Below are positions 1-7,014 of a DNA stretch of 20,324 nucleotides, piece by piece (within the stretch, counting starts at the first letter, position 1; the number at the start of each line of letters is the position of its first letter). This stretch comes from DAIOGN01 sp036745245 (GTDB taxonomy: Bacteria; Zixibacteria; MSB-5A5; JAUVRN01): positions 1-20,324 of the forward strand of contig DAIOGN010000051.1 in NCBI GenBank assembly GCA_036745245.1, read 5' to 3'. The notes under the pieces are model-generated. The model did not search any database. It saw nothing but the letters and a program-made list of their open reading frames with translations, and was not told the DNA's origin. Made by a program: the position numbers and the translations under genes.

Positions 1-121
1 AGTGCGGACCCAGAGGCACCGTCTTGTGCCCCAGGAAGCCGAGGAGCTCGCGGATGCGGTAGCGCTCGTCCAGCCAGCCCAGGGCGCGGCCGAGCGGCTG
101 GGGCTCAGACGCGGCTGACAT
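1..121 (-). CDS. Cytochrome b (bc1/b6f type), N-terminal fragment
   Basis: This is the first 40 codons of a gene that leaves the window on the left. The ATG at 121-119 opens a frame reading MSAASEPQPLGRALGWLDER and then YRIRELLGFLGHKTVPLG. The WLDERY-x-LLxFLxxKTVP pattern is the usual N-terminal amphipathic segment of cytochrome b/b6 proteins of bacterial quinol oxidising complexes. The start lies inside the end of the Rieske gene (17-nt overlap), so the two are probably translationally coupled and form one quinol:cytochrome c oxidoreductase operon. Haem-ligating histidines and transmembrane helices would lie outside the window and cannot be checked. Identification rests on this short stretch plus the neighbouring Rieske gene. 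Confidence 0.75.
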   Translation of the reverse strand, partial: MSAASEPQPLGRALGWLDERYRIRELLGFLGHKTVPLGPH

Positions 122-539
122 GGATCTCGTCGTCCTTCACATGCACGGTGAATTCCTGGAGCGGCCGGGGGGGCGGACCCGAGATGTTGATCCCTTCCAG
201 GTTGTAGCGGCCGTTGTGACACGCGCACCAGATCAGCTTCCACTCCGGCTTGTACTGAACGGTGCAGTCGAGGTGCGTGCAGATGGCATTGAAGGCGCGC
301 AATTCTCCCTGCGCCGTGTGCACCAGAATCCCGGGTTTGGTGCCGAACTTGAAGATCTTCGCGGAATTGGGGGGGATCTCGGAGAGCTTCGCCACCTTCA
401 CCGATGTCGCCACGGGCTCGCGGGTGGCGGGCGGTTTCAGGTAGGAGAACACGGGATACAGCACCGTGCCCAGCCAGGCCACCACGCCTCCGCCGAGCGC
501 GAGATCGAGAAATCGGCGGCGCGACACCGGTTCAGGCAT
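105..539 (-). CDS. Rieske 2Fe-2S protein of a quinol:cytochrome c oxidoreductase
   Basis: A 144-residue Rieske iron-sulfur subunit that would take electrons from quinol at the outer face of the inner membrane and hand them to a c-type cytochrome. The two cluster-binding boxes are visible: CTHLDC (about residues 88-93) and CACHNGRY (about 107-114), spaced as in classical Rieske proteins. The N-terminus SRRRFLDLALGGG followed by a hydrophobic stretch is a twin-arginine (Tat) signal/anchor, as expected for a folded Fe-S protein. I chose the ATG at 539 because GGGAGG sits about 8 nt upstream; an in-frame TTG at 557 would place that Shine-Dalgarno inside the gene. The cytochrome b start overlaps its 3' end. 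It is divergent from the heptahaem cytochrome, with 266 bp between the two starts. Confidence 0.92.
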   Translation of the reverse strand: MPEPVSRRRFLDLALGGGVVAWLGTVLYPVFSYLKPPATREPVATSVKVAKLSEIPPNSAKIFKFGTKPGILVHTAQGELRAFNAICTHLDCTVQYKPEWKLIWCACHNGRYNLEGINISGPPPRPLQEFTVHVKDDEIHVSRV

Positions 540-805
540 GACGGGTTCCCTCCCCAAGGTTCACACGCAACGCACGTGCACTGATGTTCAAAAGAGCCCC
601 CTGAAGGCAGAGACACTTCCCGGGTGGCGGGCGGCCGCACGATGCACCGTCCGTCGGATGTTCCTCATGGTCGCCGCCATCGCCCACGTGGTCAAGATTG
701 ATCTGTTCATCCGATATTCGACTTGCGGCCTCTCCCGCGCGCTTCTAGTTTTTGATTCATGATCGCCACAGCTTTTGCACACGTCACACCGAGGTGGATC
801 GCCGC
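540..805. promoter_or_regulatory. Divergent intergenic region between Rieske and heptahaem cytochrome
   Basis: These 266 bp must hold the promoters of both divergent operons. The segment around 690-760 is AT-richer than its surroundings. An 8-bp palindrome CCACGTGG lies at 684-691. I see no convincing sigma70 -35/-10 pair, so no promoter is placed. The right-hand gene has a Shine-Dalgarno GAGGTGG at 791-797. Confidence 0.5.
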
Positions 806-2308
806 ATGAGACTCCCCCGGCTGGCATACAACCCGGTGAGTGCCGCAGGCGCCCTGGTGGCATTGGTGTCCGCTGTAGTGTTCGCCGTGCTCCTGCTCAT
901 CTCGCTGTTCCTGGCGGAGCCCAACCCGTACCTGGGCATCTTCCTCTACCTCGTGATCCCCCTGTTCATGGCGGGCGGGCTCGTCCTGGTCCCCCTGGGC
1001 ATGCTGCGCCACCACCGCCGAATCAAGCGCGGCGTGGCCGAAGCTGATGCGGCCTGGCCCCGGCTCGACTTGAACCTGAAGAGTCACCGCAACGCCACCC
1101 TGGTGTTCCTGGTGTGCTCCATCATCTTTCTGCTCCTCAGCGGAGTGGGCGCCTACCAGGGGTACCACTACACCGAGTCTGTCAATTTCTGCGGTGAGAC
1201 CTGTCATCCGGTGATGCTGCCGGAGATCACCGCCTACCACAACTCGTCGCACGCGCGCGTGAAATGCGTGGACTGCCACATCGGTTCGGGTGCGGGCTGG
1301 TACGCGAAGTCCAAGCTGTCGGGCGCGTACCAGGTGTACGCCACGCTGGCCAACAAGTACCCCCGACCCATCTCCACGCCCATTTCCAACCTGCGCCCCG
1401 CGCAGGAAACGTGCGAGCAGTGCCACTGGCCGGAGCGGTTTTTCGGCGCCCAGCAGATCCAGTTCAACCACTACATGTACAATGACTCTTCCAGCCACTG
1501 GCCCATCAACATGCTGATCAAGGTGGGGGGCGGCGATCCCAAGACGGGTCAGACAGCGGGCATCCACTGGCACATGAACATCGGCGTGAAGGTGGAGTAC
1601 ATCGCCCGCGACGAAAAGCGAATGGACATCCCCTGGGTGCGCGTGACCGATCTCACCACCGGCCGCGTCACCGTGTATCAGAACGAAGCGGCGCCTCTGT
1701 CGGCCGACGAGATCGCGGTGGCGACGCCGCGACGCATGGACTGCATGGATTGCCACAACCGGCCCAGCCACAACTACAATTCGCCCGACCAGGAAGTGGA
1801 CCGCATGCTGCTCACCAGCCAGGCCGACCGCACCTTGCCATCCATCAAGCGAGTGGCGGTGGAGGCGATGGCCGCACCCTATGAAACCACGGACGACGCG
1901 CTGCGCGGCATCGCCAACTACATGACGGAGTTCTACCGCGAGAATCACGACGACGTGTACCAGACTCGACGGGGAGCCGTGGATCAGGCTATCGTGGCCA
2001 CCCAGGCAGCTTTCTCAAGAAGCCTGTTTCCGGAAATGAAAGTGCGGTGGGCGGAATACCCCGACCACATCGGGCACTTCAATTTCCCGGGCTGCATGCG
2101 CTGCCACGAGGGCACACATAAGAGCGAGGAAGGCCTGGTGCTCTCGCGGGAATGCCACACCTGCCACACGATTATCGCCCAGGGCACGGGCGAGCGGCAG
2201 CAGATCTCGGCCACCGAACAGGGGCTGGATTTCGTGCATCCGGAGGACATTGGGGATGCCTGGACTGAGACCGGCTGCTGGGAGTGTCATTCGGGGACAC
2301 AGCCGTAA
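806..2308 (+). CDS. NapC/NirT-type membrane-anchored heptahaem cytochrome c
   Basis: A 500-residue inner-membrane quinol dehydrogenase-type cytochrome that probably passes electrons from the quinol pool to periplasmic cytochromes. Three hydrophobic helices are seen at about residues 12-36, 42-66 and 97-117. The soluble part carries seven haem motifs: CGETCH (129-134, CX3CH spacing), CVDCH (154), CEQCH (203), CMDCH (313), CMRCH (430), CHTCH (450) and CWECH (491). The segment after the second haem (HIGSGAGWYAKSKLSG and later NLRPAQETCEQCHWPE) is typical of a long NapC-like family; classical NapC/NrfH are only about 200 residues with four haems and one helix. The ATG at 806 follows GAGGTGG by 8 nt, whereas the upstream in-frame TTG at 752 lacks a ribosome site. 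It sits between the divergent Rieske/cytochrome b genes and the conduit cluster downstream, suggesting it is the electron entry point for the latter. Confidence 0.9.
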   Translation: MRLPRLAYNPVSAAGALVALVSAVVFAVLLLISLFLAEPNPYLGIFLYLVIPLFMAGGLVLVPLGMLRHHRRIKRGVAEADAAWPRLDLNLKSHRNATLVFLVCSIIFLLLSGVGAYQGYHYTESVNFCGETCHPVMLPEITAYHNSSHARVKCVDCHIGSGAGWYAKSKLSGAYQVYATLANKYPRPISTPISNLRPAQETCEQCHWPERFFGAQQIQFNHYMYNDSSSHWPINMLIKVGGGDPKTGQTAGIHWHMNIGVKVEYIARDEKRMDIPWVRVTDLTTGRVTVYQNEAAPLSADEIAVATPRRMDCMDCHNRPSHNYNSPDQEVDRMLLTSQADRTLPSIKRVAVEAMAAPYETTDDALRGIANYMTEFYRENHDDVYQTRRGAVDQAIVATQAAFSRSLFPEMKVRWAEYPDHIGHFNFPGCMRCHEGTHKSEEGLVLSRECHTCHTIIAQGTGERQQISATEQGLDFVHPEDIGDAWTETGCWECHSGTQP

Positions 2309-2366
2309 CGCTTTGTCCATCAGCCAGTTAGGCTGACCAGTCAGGGGCGCCTCAGGCCAGATTTTT

Positions 2367-2382
2367 CAGGCGAGTTCGCCTG
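2367..2382. other. Small hairpin in the cytochrome intergenic region
   Basis: CAGGCG AGTT CGCCTG forms a 6-bp stem with a four-base loop, 60 bp after the heptahaem gene. It is preceded by a T-run but not followed by one on the plus strand, so it is not a canonical intrinsic terminator for that gene. It may attenuate or stabilise the transcript end. Confidence 0.35.
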
Positions 2383-2449
2383 TCCTAAGAAAGTTAATAA
2401 GATCATGTGGTCCATCGGCTTAGCGAACGCGTCGTTTCAAAGAAAATAC

Positions 2450-2489
2450 TTGATTTACAGATCGCATATTACGATAAATGTAGTGCGAT
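2450..2489 (+). promoter_or_regulatory. Candidate promoter and dyad for the conduit cluster
   Basis: TTGATT (2450-2455) and GATAAA (2473-2478) are spaced 17 bp apart, each matching four of six consensus sigma70 positions, in the most AT-rich stretch of the region and 44 bp before the decahaem gene. An inverted repeat ATCGCA (2461-2466) / TGCGAT (2484-2489) is centred on the -10 element and could be an operator. The placement is inference; the base composition and dyad are seen directly. Confidence 0.4.
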
Positions 2490-2521
2490 AGGCGAACACT
2501 TGAACCAACTCAGGCGGACCC

Positions 2522-3463
2522 ATGGCCAAGCAAACTCGAACTAAGTCGACGACGATTCTTGCGGTGCTGGCTTGCGCCTCCATCTGGGCGACGTCCCAGT
2601 GGACGAATGCACAGGAGACAGCGCCCGCGGTGGACGACGAAACGTGTCTGGCATGTCACGAGACGATGGGCGCTACCCTGGACAAGTCGCCGCACCGGCT
2701 GACCAGCGGGGTGGAGGGGGCCCGCGTCAACGTGGCCTGCGCCAGCTGTCACGAAGGCGCTGCGGTGCACATTGAAGATCCGTCTGTCGAGAATATAGGC
2801 AATCCGGCCCGGCAATCGACCCAGGCTGTTGCTAATTTATGCGAGTCCTGCCACCGGGCGCATCGAGAACTCGACAACATCGGTTTCGATCCGCACGTGG
2901 AGTCGGGCGTGTCGTGCCTGGACTGTCACGCTGTCCACTCGCACGAGCCCGCACTGGTGGATCAGGCGACGCGTTTCTGCGGCAAGTGCCACGCGGCGCT
3001 CACCTCGCAGTTCGGCCGCACGTCGACGCACCCGGTGAACGACGGACAGGTGACCTGCCTCTCGTGCCACGACTTCACCGGCAAGCGCCAGCCGGCGATC
3101 GGCGCCGGACCGCAGGAGAATTGCATCTCCTGTCACACGGCCCAGGCGGGCCCGTTCCCGTGGCCGCATGAAGCCGCCAATTCCTATTTCCCGGGAGGCG
3201 AGGGGTGCGTGGCGTGTCACAGCCCGCACGGCAGCGCCAACGATCGTCTGTTGACGCGCACCGGCGATGGCCTGTGCACGCAGTGCCACGGCGTGCCGGC
3301 CTTGCATCAAACCCAGCACAGCGGCATCGGCACTCAGTTCGCCTGCATCGAGTGCCACTCCGACGTGCATGGTTCGGACCACAACCAGGCGCTGCTCGAA
3401 CCTGATCTGGGCGCCAAAATCGGCGGCACACCGGCCAGTTGTTACTGCCACGGCACCAATTAA
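2522..3463 (+). CDS. MtrA/DmsE-type periplasmic decahaem cytochrome c
   Basis: A 313-residue decahaem cytochrome of the MtrA/PioA/DmsE family, which forms the insulated haem wire inside an outer-membrane barrel. A Sec signal peptide ends near residue 30 (TNAQ). Ten CXXCH motifs follow: CLACH 42, CASCH 73, CESCH 107, CLDCH 132, CGKCH 153, CLSCH 179, CISCH 201, CVACH 229, CTQCH 252, CIECH 275. The length and number match MtrA (about 330 residues, ten haems). HxxH-type histidines between motifs (for example HAVHSHEP, HSPHGS) fit bis-histidine ligation. An eleventh, non-canonical CYCH (307-310) lies four residues before the C-terminus. The stop is 10 bp before the barrel gene, as in mtrAB/pioAB operons. 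Confidence 0.92.
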   Translation: MAKQTRTKSTTILAVLACASIWATSQWTNAQETAPAVDDETCLACHETMGATLDKSPHRLTSGVEGARVNVACASCHEGAAVHIEDPSVENIGNPARQSTQAVANLCESCHRAHRELDNIGFDPHVESGVSCLDCHAVHSHEPALVDQATRFCGKCHAALTSQFGRTSTHPVNDGQVTCLSCHDFTGKRQPAIGAGPQENCISCHTAQAGPFPWPHEAANSYFPGGEGCVACHSPHGSANDRLLTRTGDGLCTQCHGVPALHQTQHSGIGTQFACIECHSDVHGSDHNQALLEPDLGAKIGGTPASCYCHGTN

Positions 3464-3473
3464 GGGGCGGACC

Positions 3474-5042
3474 ATGAAACGACTTCTCTGCCTGTTTGCC
3501 CTCCTCATGGCAATTCCGTTCAGCCTGTCCTATGGGCAGAATGCCTCCGGACAGGTCTCGATCGGGTACGTCATTCTCGATGAGGAGGGCGATGTCTCGC
3601 TGAACCAGCCCACCTTTAATACATATGAAGGCGTGGCGCTCTCGCTGCGGCAGTTCCGCCTGGACCTGAATAAGGGCATGTACGTGTTCGGCGATCTGAA
3701 GAACATGACGCTGAACAATCGCAATCTCAGGGCGGGGATCACGCAGCCGGGCCTCTTTTACCTGGCGCTCGATTCGAAGCAGTACCGACGGATCTACTCG
3801 GCCGATGCTTCCAGCGCCACGCAGCGCGCGGTGTCGGGCGGCAACGCCTGGATTCAGCCGCACCGGCTGATCAAGGTCTTCGGCGGATACAGTCTCACGC
3901 ATCGACGCGGATCCTTCGTGGAACTGTACGACCTGGGCGGCCTGCCTCCGGCCAAGAGCGTGGACTTCAAGAATCAGTGGTACAACGCGGGTGTGGTCAT
4001 CGGCGCACGACTGCGTTCGCTGGAGCTGGAATACAAAGGGCAGGCGTACACGGATGAGCTGGGCGTCGCCGACGACTACAAGACCACGCGCTACCGGATT
4101 TCGGGTCGGTCGGCCCTGCCTCGCCTTGAGAACCTCTGGGTGAACGCGGGCTACGAGCTGTACCAGAGACAACGTCAGACCCTGGGCGACTCTATTGAAA
4201 CGAACCTCGGCTGGGGCGGCGCTCGCCTGAACATCAACGGCGGCTGGACGGCCCGGTACAGTTTCCTCTGGGACCGCACGCGCGCCACCAGTGAACCCGT
4301 CGCCACCGACAACATCGTCAACTCCTTTGCCGCGGAGAAGACGTTCGCTGGCAAGGGCGGCCTGGGCGCCGGCTATCGCTACCTGCTTCGAGACGACGTG
4401 TTCAACGCGATCACGGGCAACTCGTTCTTCGCCTCTGGATGGTTCAGGCCACTTTCCAGGCTCGATGTGAGAGCCGACGTGGGCACCTCCTCGCTGGACG
4501 ACAAGGAGTCAACCACCCTGACAGGCGACCAGGACTTCACGAAGTTCCGGGTGGCGGCCACCTTCCATGACACACCCATCCGGCTGAGAATCAAGTACGA
4601 GGGGCGCGAGCAGAAGCGCGATGACATCGGCAGCACCATCGACTATGATCGTTTCGGGGCCGATCTCCTGCTGAAGCGCGAGCAGTACGGCAGCCTCACG
4701 GTGTCGTACAACAACATCCAGGGCGAATATGTGGATGCCCTGAATACCTTCGAGCTGGACGACCACCTGCTCGACGGCCAGGTGGAAACAGCAAAGTGGC
4801 ACGGCGTCCAGGCGCTCTTTGGTGGCACGTATCTCGCCAGCAAGGGGGATCTCGACACCGAACGGTTTTCCGTGAAGGCCGGTGGGCGGTTCACCTTCAT
4901 GAAGCGGTTCACCCTTGAAGGCATCTACACGGCTCACAACTTTGACGACTTTTTGAGTGCTACCGGACCGGGCCCGTATACCCGGTACTACACAGCGAAT
5001 ATTGTGGAAGTAAACCTTATATCTGAACTGGGGAATCCCTAA
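3474..5042 (+). CDS. Outer-membrane beta-barrel of the conduit (MtrB/PioB-like role)
   Basis: A 522-residue outer-membrane barrel, probably the sheath that holds the preceding decahaem cytochrome in the outer membrane. A signal peptide (MKRLLCLFALLMAIPFSLSYGQ) is followed by many alternating polar/hydrophobic strands with aromatic girdles (FRLDLNKGMYVFGDLK, YRISGRSALP, LTVSYNN) and short turn loops. The last strand is YYTANIVEVNLISEL. I see no cysteine after the signal peptide, so it lacks the N-terminal CXXC of Shewanella MtrB. It is shorter than MtrB (about 700 residues) and nearer to the compact barrels of other porin-cytochrome systems. The start at 3474 has AAGGGGCGG just upstream; frames reading through from 3267 are shadow. 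The function is assigned mostly by context. Confidence 0.8.
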   Translation: MKRLLCLFALLMAIPFSLSYGQNASGQVSIGYVILDEEGDVSLNQPTFNTYEGVALSLRQFRLDLNKGMYVFGDLKNMTLNNRNLRAGITQPGLFYLALDSKQYRRIYSADASSATQRAVSGGNAWIQPHRLIKVFGGYSLTHRRGSFVELYDLGGLPPAKSVDFKNQWYNAGVVIGARLRSLELEYKGQAYTDELGVADDYKTTRYRISGRSALPRLENLWVNAGYELYQRQRQTLGDSIETNLGWGGARLNINGGWTARYSFLWDRTRATSEPVATDNIVNSFAAEKTFAGKGGLGAGYRYLLRDDVFNAITGNSFFASGWFRPLSRLDVRADVGTSSLDDKESTTLTGDQDFTKFRVAATFHDTPIRLRIKYEGREQKRDDIGSTIDYDRFGADLLLKREQYGSLTVSYNNIQGEYVDALNTFELDDHLLDGQVETAKWHGVQALFGGTYLASKGDLDTERFSVKAGGRFTFMKRFTLEGIYTAHNFDDFLSATGPGPYTRYYTANIVEVNLISELGNP

Positions 5043-5057
5043 GAAAGGACGTATGCC

Positions 5058-6161
5058 ATGACAAGGCGCCATCTCAACAAGGTGCCGGCCTGGCTCCTTC
5101 TGGTCCTGGCCGGCCTGCTCCTGGCGGCTATGACGGGTTGCGAGCGCAAGGTGGAAGGTACCGTAGCCGTTGAAGACACGGTCTCCGACCAGTGCTTCAA
5201 CTGCCACAACGGACAATTGGATGCAATGCAGGGAGAGTGGGCCAACTCCGTTCACGCTTCGGGCGCGAACGTGGACTACACGAGCCGTGTCGGTTCTGAG
5301 TGCGTACGTTGCCATAACCAGCAGGGCTTCATCACCTGGATCACCACAGGCACGATTGAGGATTCCACCGGCAACGCCAAGGCCATCGGCTGCTTTGCCT
5401 GCCACAATCCGCATGAATTCGGCGACTTGAGGCGGCGCACAACAGCTCCTGTGACCATGGCGGCCGGAGACGTATTCGACGTAGGCGGGGCCAACCTCTG
5501 CGCCAATTGCCATCAGGCGCGTGAGTACCCCACCATCACGGATGGCTACACGATTACCAGCAGCCGCTTCGGCCCGCATCACAGTCAGCAGGGCGACATG
5601 CTGATCGCCTCAGTGGGCTATGAGAGCTTCGCGGGTTTCACCCCGGCCTCCTCGCTTCACAAGGACGTCGTAAGGGACGGCTGCATCGGTTGCCACATGG
5701 GCTATTCCAACACGCACGAAGGGTATGATGTGGGCGGGCACAGTTGGAACATGAAAGACGAAGCAGGCAACAACCTGGCCACGAATTGCAAGACCTCGGG
5801 TTGTCATGGCGCTGGCACGTTGGCGTTTGGCACCGCCGGGGCCTTCGGACCCTACGATTTCAGACGGGCGGACACCGCCTCGGCGAAGGACTGGGACGAT
5901 GACGGCGTGAAGGAGGGGTACCAGACGGAGATGGAAGGCATGCTGGACAGCCTGGCCACGTTGCTCGACCTGCATAACATCCTGAACCCGTCTACCGGAC
6001 TGGCCGTGCCAGGCACCTATGCCGACGGCGACCTGGTGGGTGCGTACTGGAACTACATTACAGTGGAAGATGACCACTCCCTCGGCATTCACAATTGGGA
6101 GTACATGGCGGGTTTGATCGAAGCGTCGCGAGATTACGTCGCCACGCTTCCCGCTCCGTAA
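5058..6161 (+). CDS. Hexahaem cytochrome c lipoprotein (predicted surface partner of the conduit)
   Basis: A 367-residue lipoprotein with signal peptide and lipobox AAMTGC, lipidated Cys28. Haem motifs are CFNCH (46), CVRCH (82), CFACH (112), CANCH (148), CIGCH (209) and a widened CKTSGCH (244-250, CX4CH). The C-terminal third has no haem motif but keeps an SLGIHNWEY segment that resembles the distal-histidine region seen near the end of many multihaem cytochromes. Position 15 bp after the barrel gene suggests it plays the outer-surface terminal-reductase role filled by MtrC/OmcA in Shewanella, though with six haems and no visible similarity to those proteins. A ribosome site AAAGGA lies about 10 nt before the ATG. 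It could instead be a periplasm-facing lipoprotein. Confidence 0.85.
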   Translation: MTRRHLNKVPAWLLLVLAGLLLAAMTGCERKVEGTVAVEDTVSDQCFNCHNGQLDAMQGEWANSVHASGANVDYTSRVGSECVRCHNQQGFITWITTGTIEDSTGNAKAIGCFACHNPHEFGDLRRRTTAPVTMAAGDVFDVGGANLCANCHQAREYPTITDGYTITSSRFGPHHSQQGDMLIASVGYESFAGFTPASSLHKDVVRDGCIGCHMGYSNTHEGYDVGGHSWNMKDEAGNNLATNCKTSGCHGAGTLAFGTAGAFGPYDFRRADTASAKDWDDDGVKEGYQTEMEGMLDSLATLLDLHNILNPSTGLAVPGTYADGDLVGAYWNYITVEDDHSLGIHNWEYMAGLIEASRDYVATLPAP

Positions 6162-6185
6162 GCGGTTGCGGGAGGAAGGAACCAG

Positions 6186-6213
6186 GAAGCCCACCCTCAC
6201 GGGTGGGCTTCTT
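6186..6213 (+). terminator. Rho-independent terminator of the conduit cluster
   Basis: A perfect 11-bp stem, GAAGCCCACCC (6186-6196) and GGGTGGGCTTC (6201-6211), with loop TCAC and a short T-rich tail (TTCATTT). It starts 25 bp after the hexahaem stop codon and closes the operon that begins at the decahaem gene. Confidence 0.85.
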
Positions 6214-6218
6214 CATTT

Positions 6219-6292
6219 GGGGTCAGACCCCGGTCGCCAACCTGCACACTCCTGAACGTATGTGTGCAAACTCACGGCTGGGGTCTGACCCC
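6219..6292. repeat. GGGGTC-type inverted repeat element, copy 1
   Basis: GGGGTCAGACCCC (6219-6231) and its reverse complement GGGGTCTGACCCC (6280-6292) flank 48 bp that hold a smaller inverted repeat TGCACAC (6243-6249) / GTGTGCA (6262-6268). Each arm is also nearly palindromic on its own. A related element ends the M16 operon at 10096. Dispersed short palindromes of this kind resemble REP elements. Confidence 0.65.
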
Positions 6293-6300
6293 ACATAAAG

Positions 6301-6346
6301 AGGGGCCGGCACGCTCCCCCGTTCGAAGGAGAGCCTGCCGGCCCCT
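6301..6346 (-). terminator. Hairpin terminating the tetrahaem cytochrome gene
   Basis: AGGGGCCGGCA (6301-6311) pairs with TGCCGGCCCCT (6336-6346) as an 11-bp perfect stem; the enclosed bases can extend pairing (GCTCCCC with GGAGAGC, imperfect). It lies 20 bp beyond the stop of the minus-strand tetrahaem gene and is followed on that strand by CTTTATG, a weak T-tract. Confidence 0.65.
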
Positions 6347-6365
6347 GATGGCTGACTCGGGTCGA

Positions 6366-6932
6366 CTACTTGGTGGCGGGTGCCGCCTCCGCCGGAATCT
6401 TGTGCTCGATCTTGGCCCACATCGCCTTGAAGTTGAATTCCTTGAACGTGGGGCTCTCGGCGTTGTGGCAGCCGAGGCACGTCTTCTCAGTGGGATGAAG
6501 CAGCCCCACCGCTGCCGCCTTGGTGGTATCCGCCGTCACGGCTTTCATGACGTCGTTCTTCCAGTAGAGACTTCCCGCTCCATGGCAGCTTTCGCAGGTG
6601 ACACCTTCGGTAGCCGCCCACTTTTCGCCGCGCTCCGCGGCAGGGGCGGTGTGGCCCGTGACGTGGCACTTCAAACACGCATCCGCTTTCTGCGGATCGG
6701 CGATCCCCTTGGCGGTGCCGATCTTCTTCGCCTCCTCGGAGGCCAGCACGGTAAACGCCTGAGCGTGCTTACTGGCCATCCACGTGTCGAAGATCTTGCC
6801 CTGCTTCGCGGTGTTGTGACACATCTTGCACTTGGCCGCGCCGATGTACTGTGGCTTGGCGGTGCCCTGTGCGAACGCGGTGGCGCCTGCCAGAGAAACC
6901 ACGGCCGCACAGATCAGAACAGACTTTTTCAT
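6366..6932 (-). CDS. Periplasmic tetrahaem cytochrome c (c554-type)
   Basis: A 188-residue secreted tetrahaem cytochrome. A Sec signal peptide ends at about residue 22 (ATAFAQ). Haem motifs are CKMCH (35), CLKCH (86), CESCH (113) and CLGCH (152). The opening YIGAAKCKMCH and the TWMASKHAQAF segment that follows are hallmarks of the cytochrome c554 domain family. The protein is lysine- and alanine-rich, fitting a soluble periplasmic shuttle. It is convergent with the conduit cluster and has its own terminator and candidate promoter, so it could be regulated separately while exchanging electrons with the NapC-type and decahaem proteins. Its real partner is unknown. Confidence 0.9.
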   Translation of the reverse strand: MKKSVLICAAVVSLAGATAFAQGTAKPQYIGAAKCKMCHNTAKQGKIFDTWMASKHAQAFTVLASEEAKKIGTAKGIADPQKADACLKCHVTGHTAPAAERGEKWAATEGVTCESCHGAGSLYWKNDVMKAVTADTTKAAAVGLLHPTEKTCLGCHNAESPTFKEFNFKAMWAKIEHKIPAEAAPATK

Positions 6933-6983
6933 CCTTCGCCCCTTTGCTTGGTAGCCCGCACCCGCGGGTCCTGCATCTAACCT

Positions 6984-7014
6984 ATTATACCTGACCGTGG
7001 AGTCAACTGACTCC
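6984..7014 (-). promoter_or_regulatory. Candidate promoter and operator of the tetrahaem cytochrome gene
   Basis: On the minus strand a perfect TATAAT (6989-6984) lies 52 bp before the start codon. Ten bases upstream is a 16-bp dyad with arms GGAGTCA (6999-7005) and TGACTCC (7008-7014). It occupies the place where a -35 element would be, and no good TTGACA match is present at 17 bp, so the promoter may depend on an activator bound to the dyad. Confidence 0.45.

Noticed and set aside
696..712. FNR-like site (TTGAT with a partial second half)
   Set aside because: The second half reads TCATC instead of ATCAA at the right spacing; too weak to call.
707..1948. Long open frame (413 codons) antisense to the heptahaem gene
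   Set aside because: Its sequence is His/Arg/Val-rich, as expected from the reverse of a GC-rich coding strand; no domain is visible and the sense strand has seven haem motifs.
4509..5582. 357-codon antisense frame across the barrel and hexahaem genes
   Set aside because: No signal, no domain, and both sense genes are well supported.
6183..6300. Riboswitch or small RNA in the gap after the conduit cluster
   Set aside because: The folding potential is explained by a terminator and a dispersed inverted repeat.
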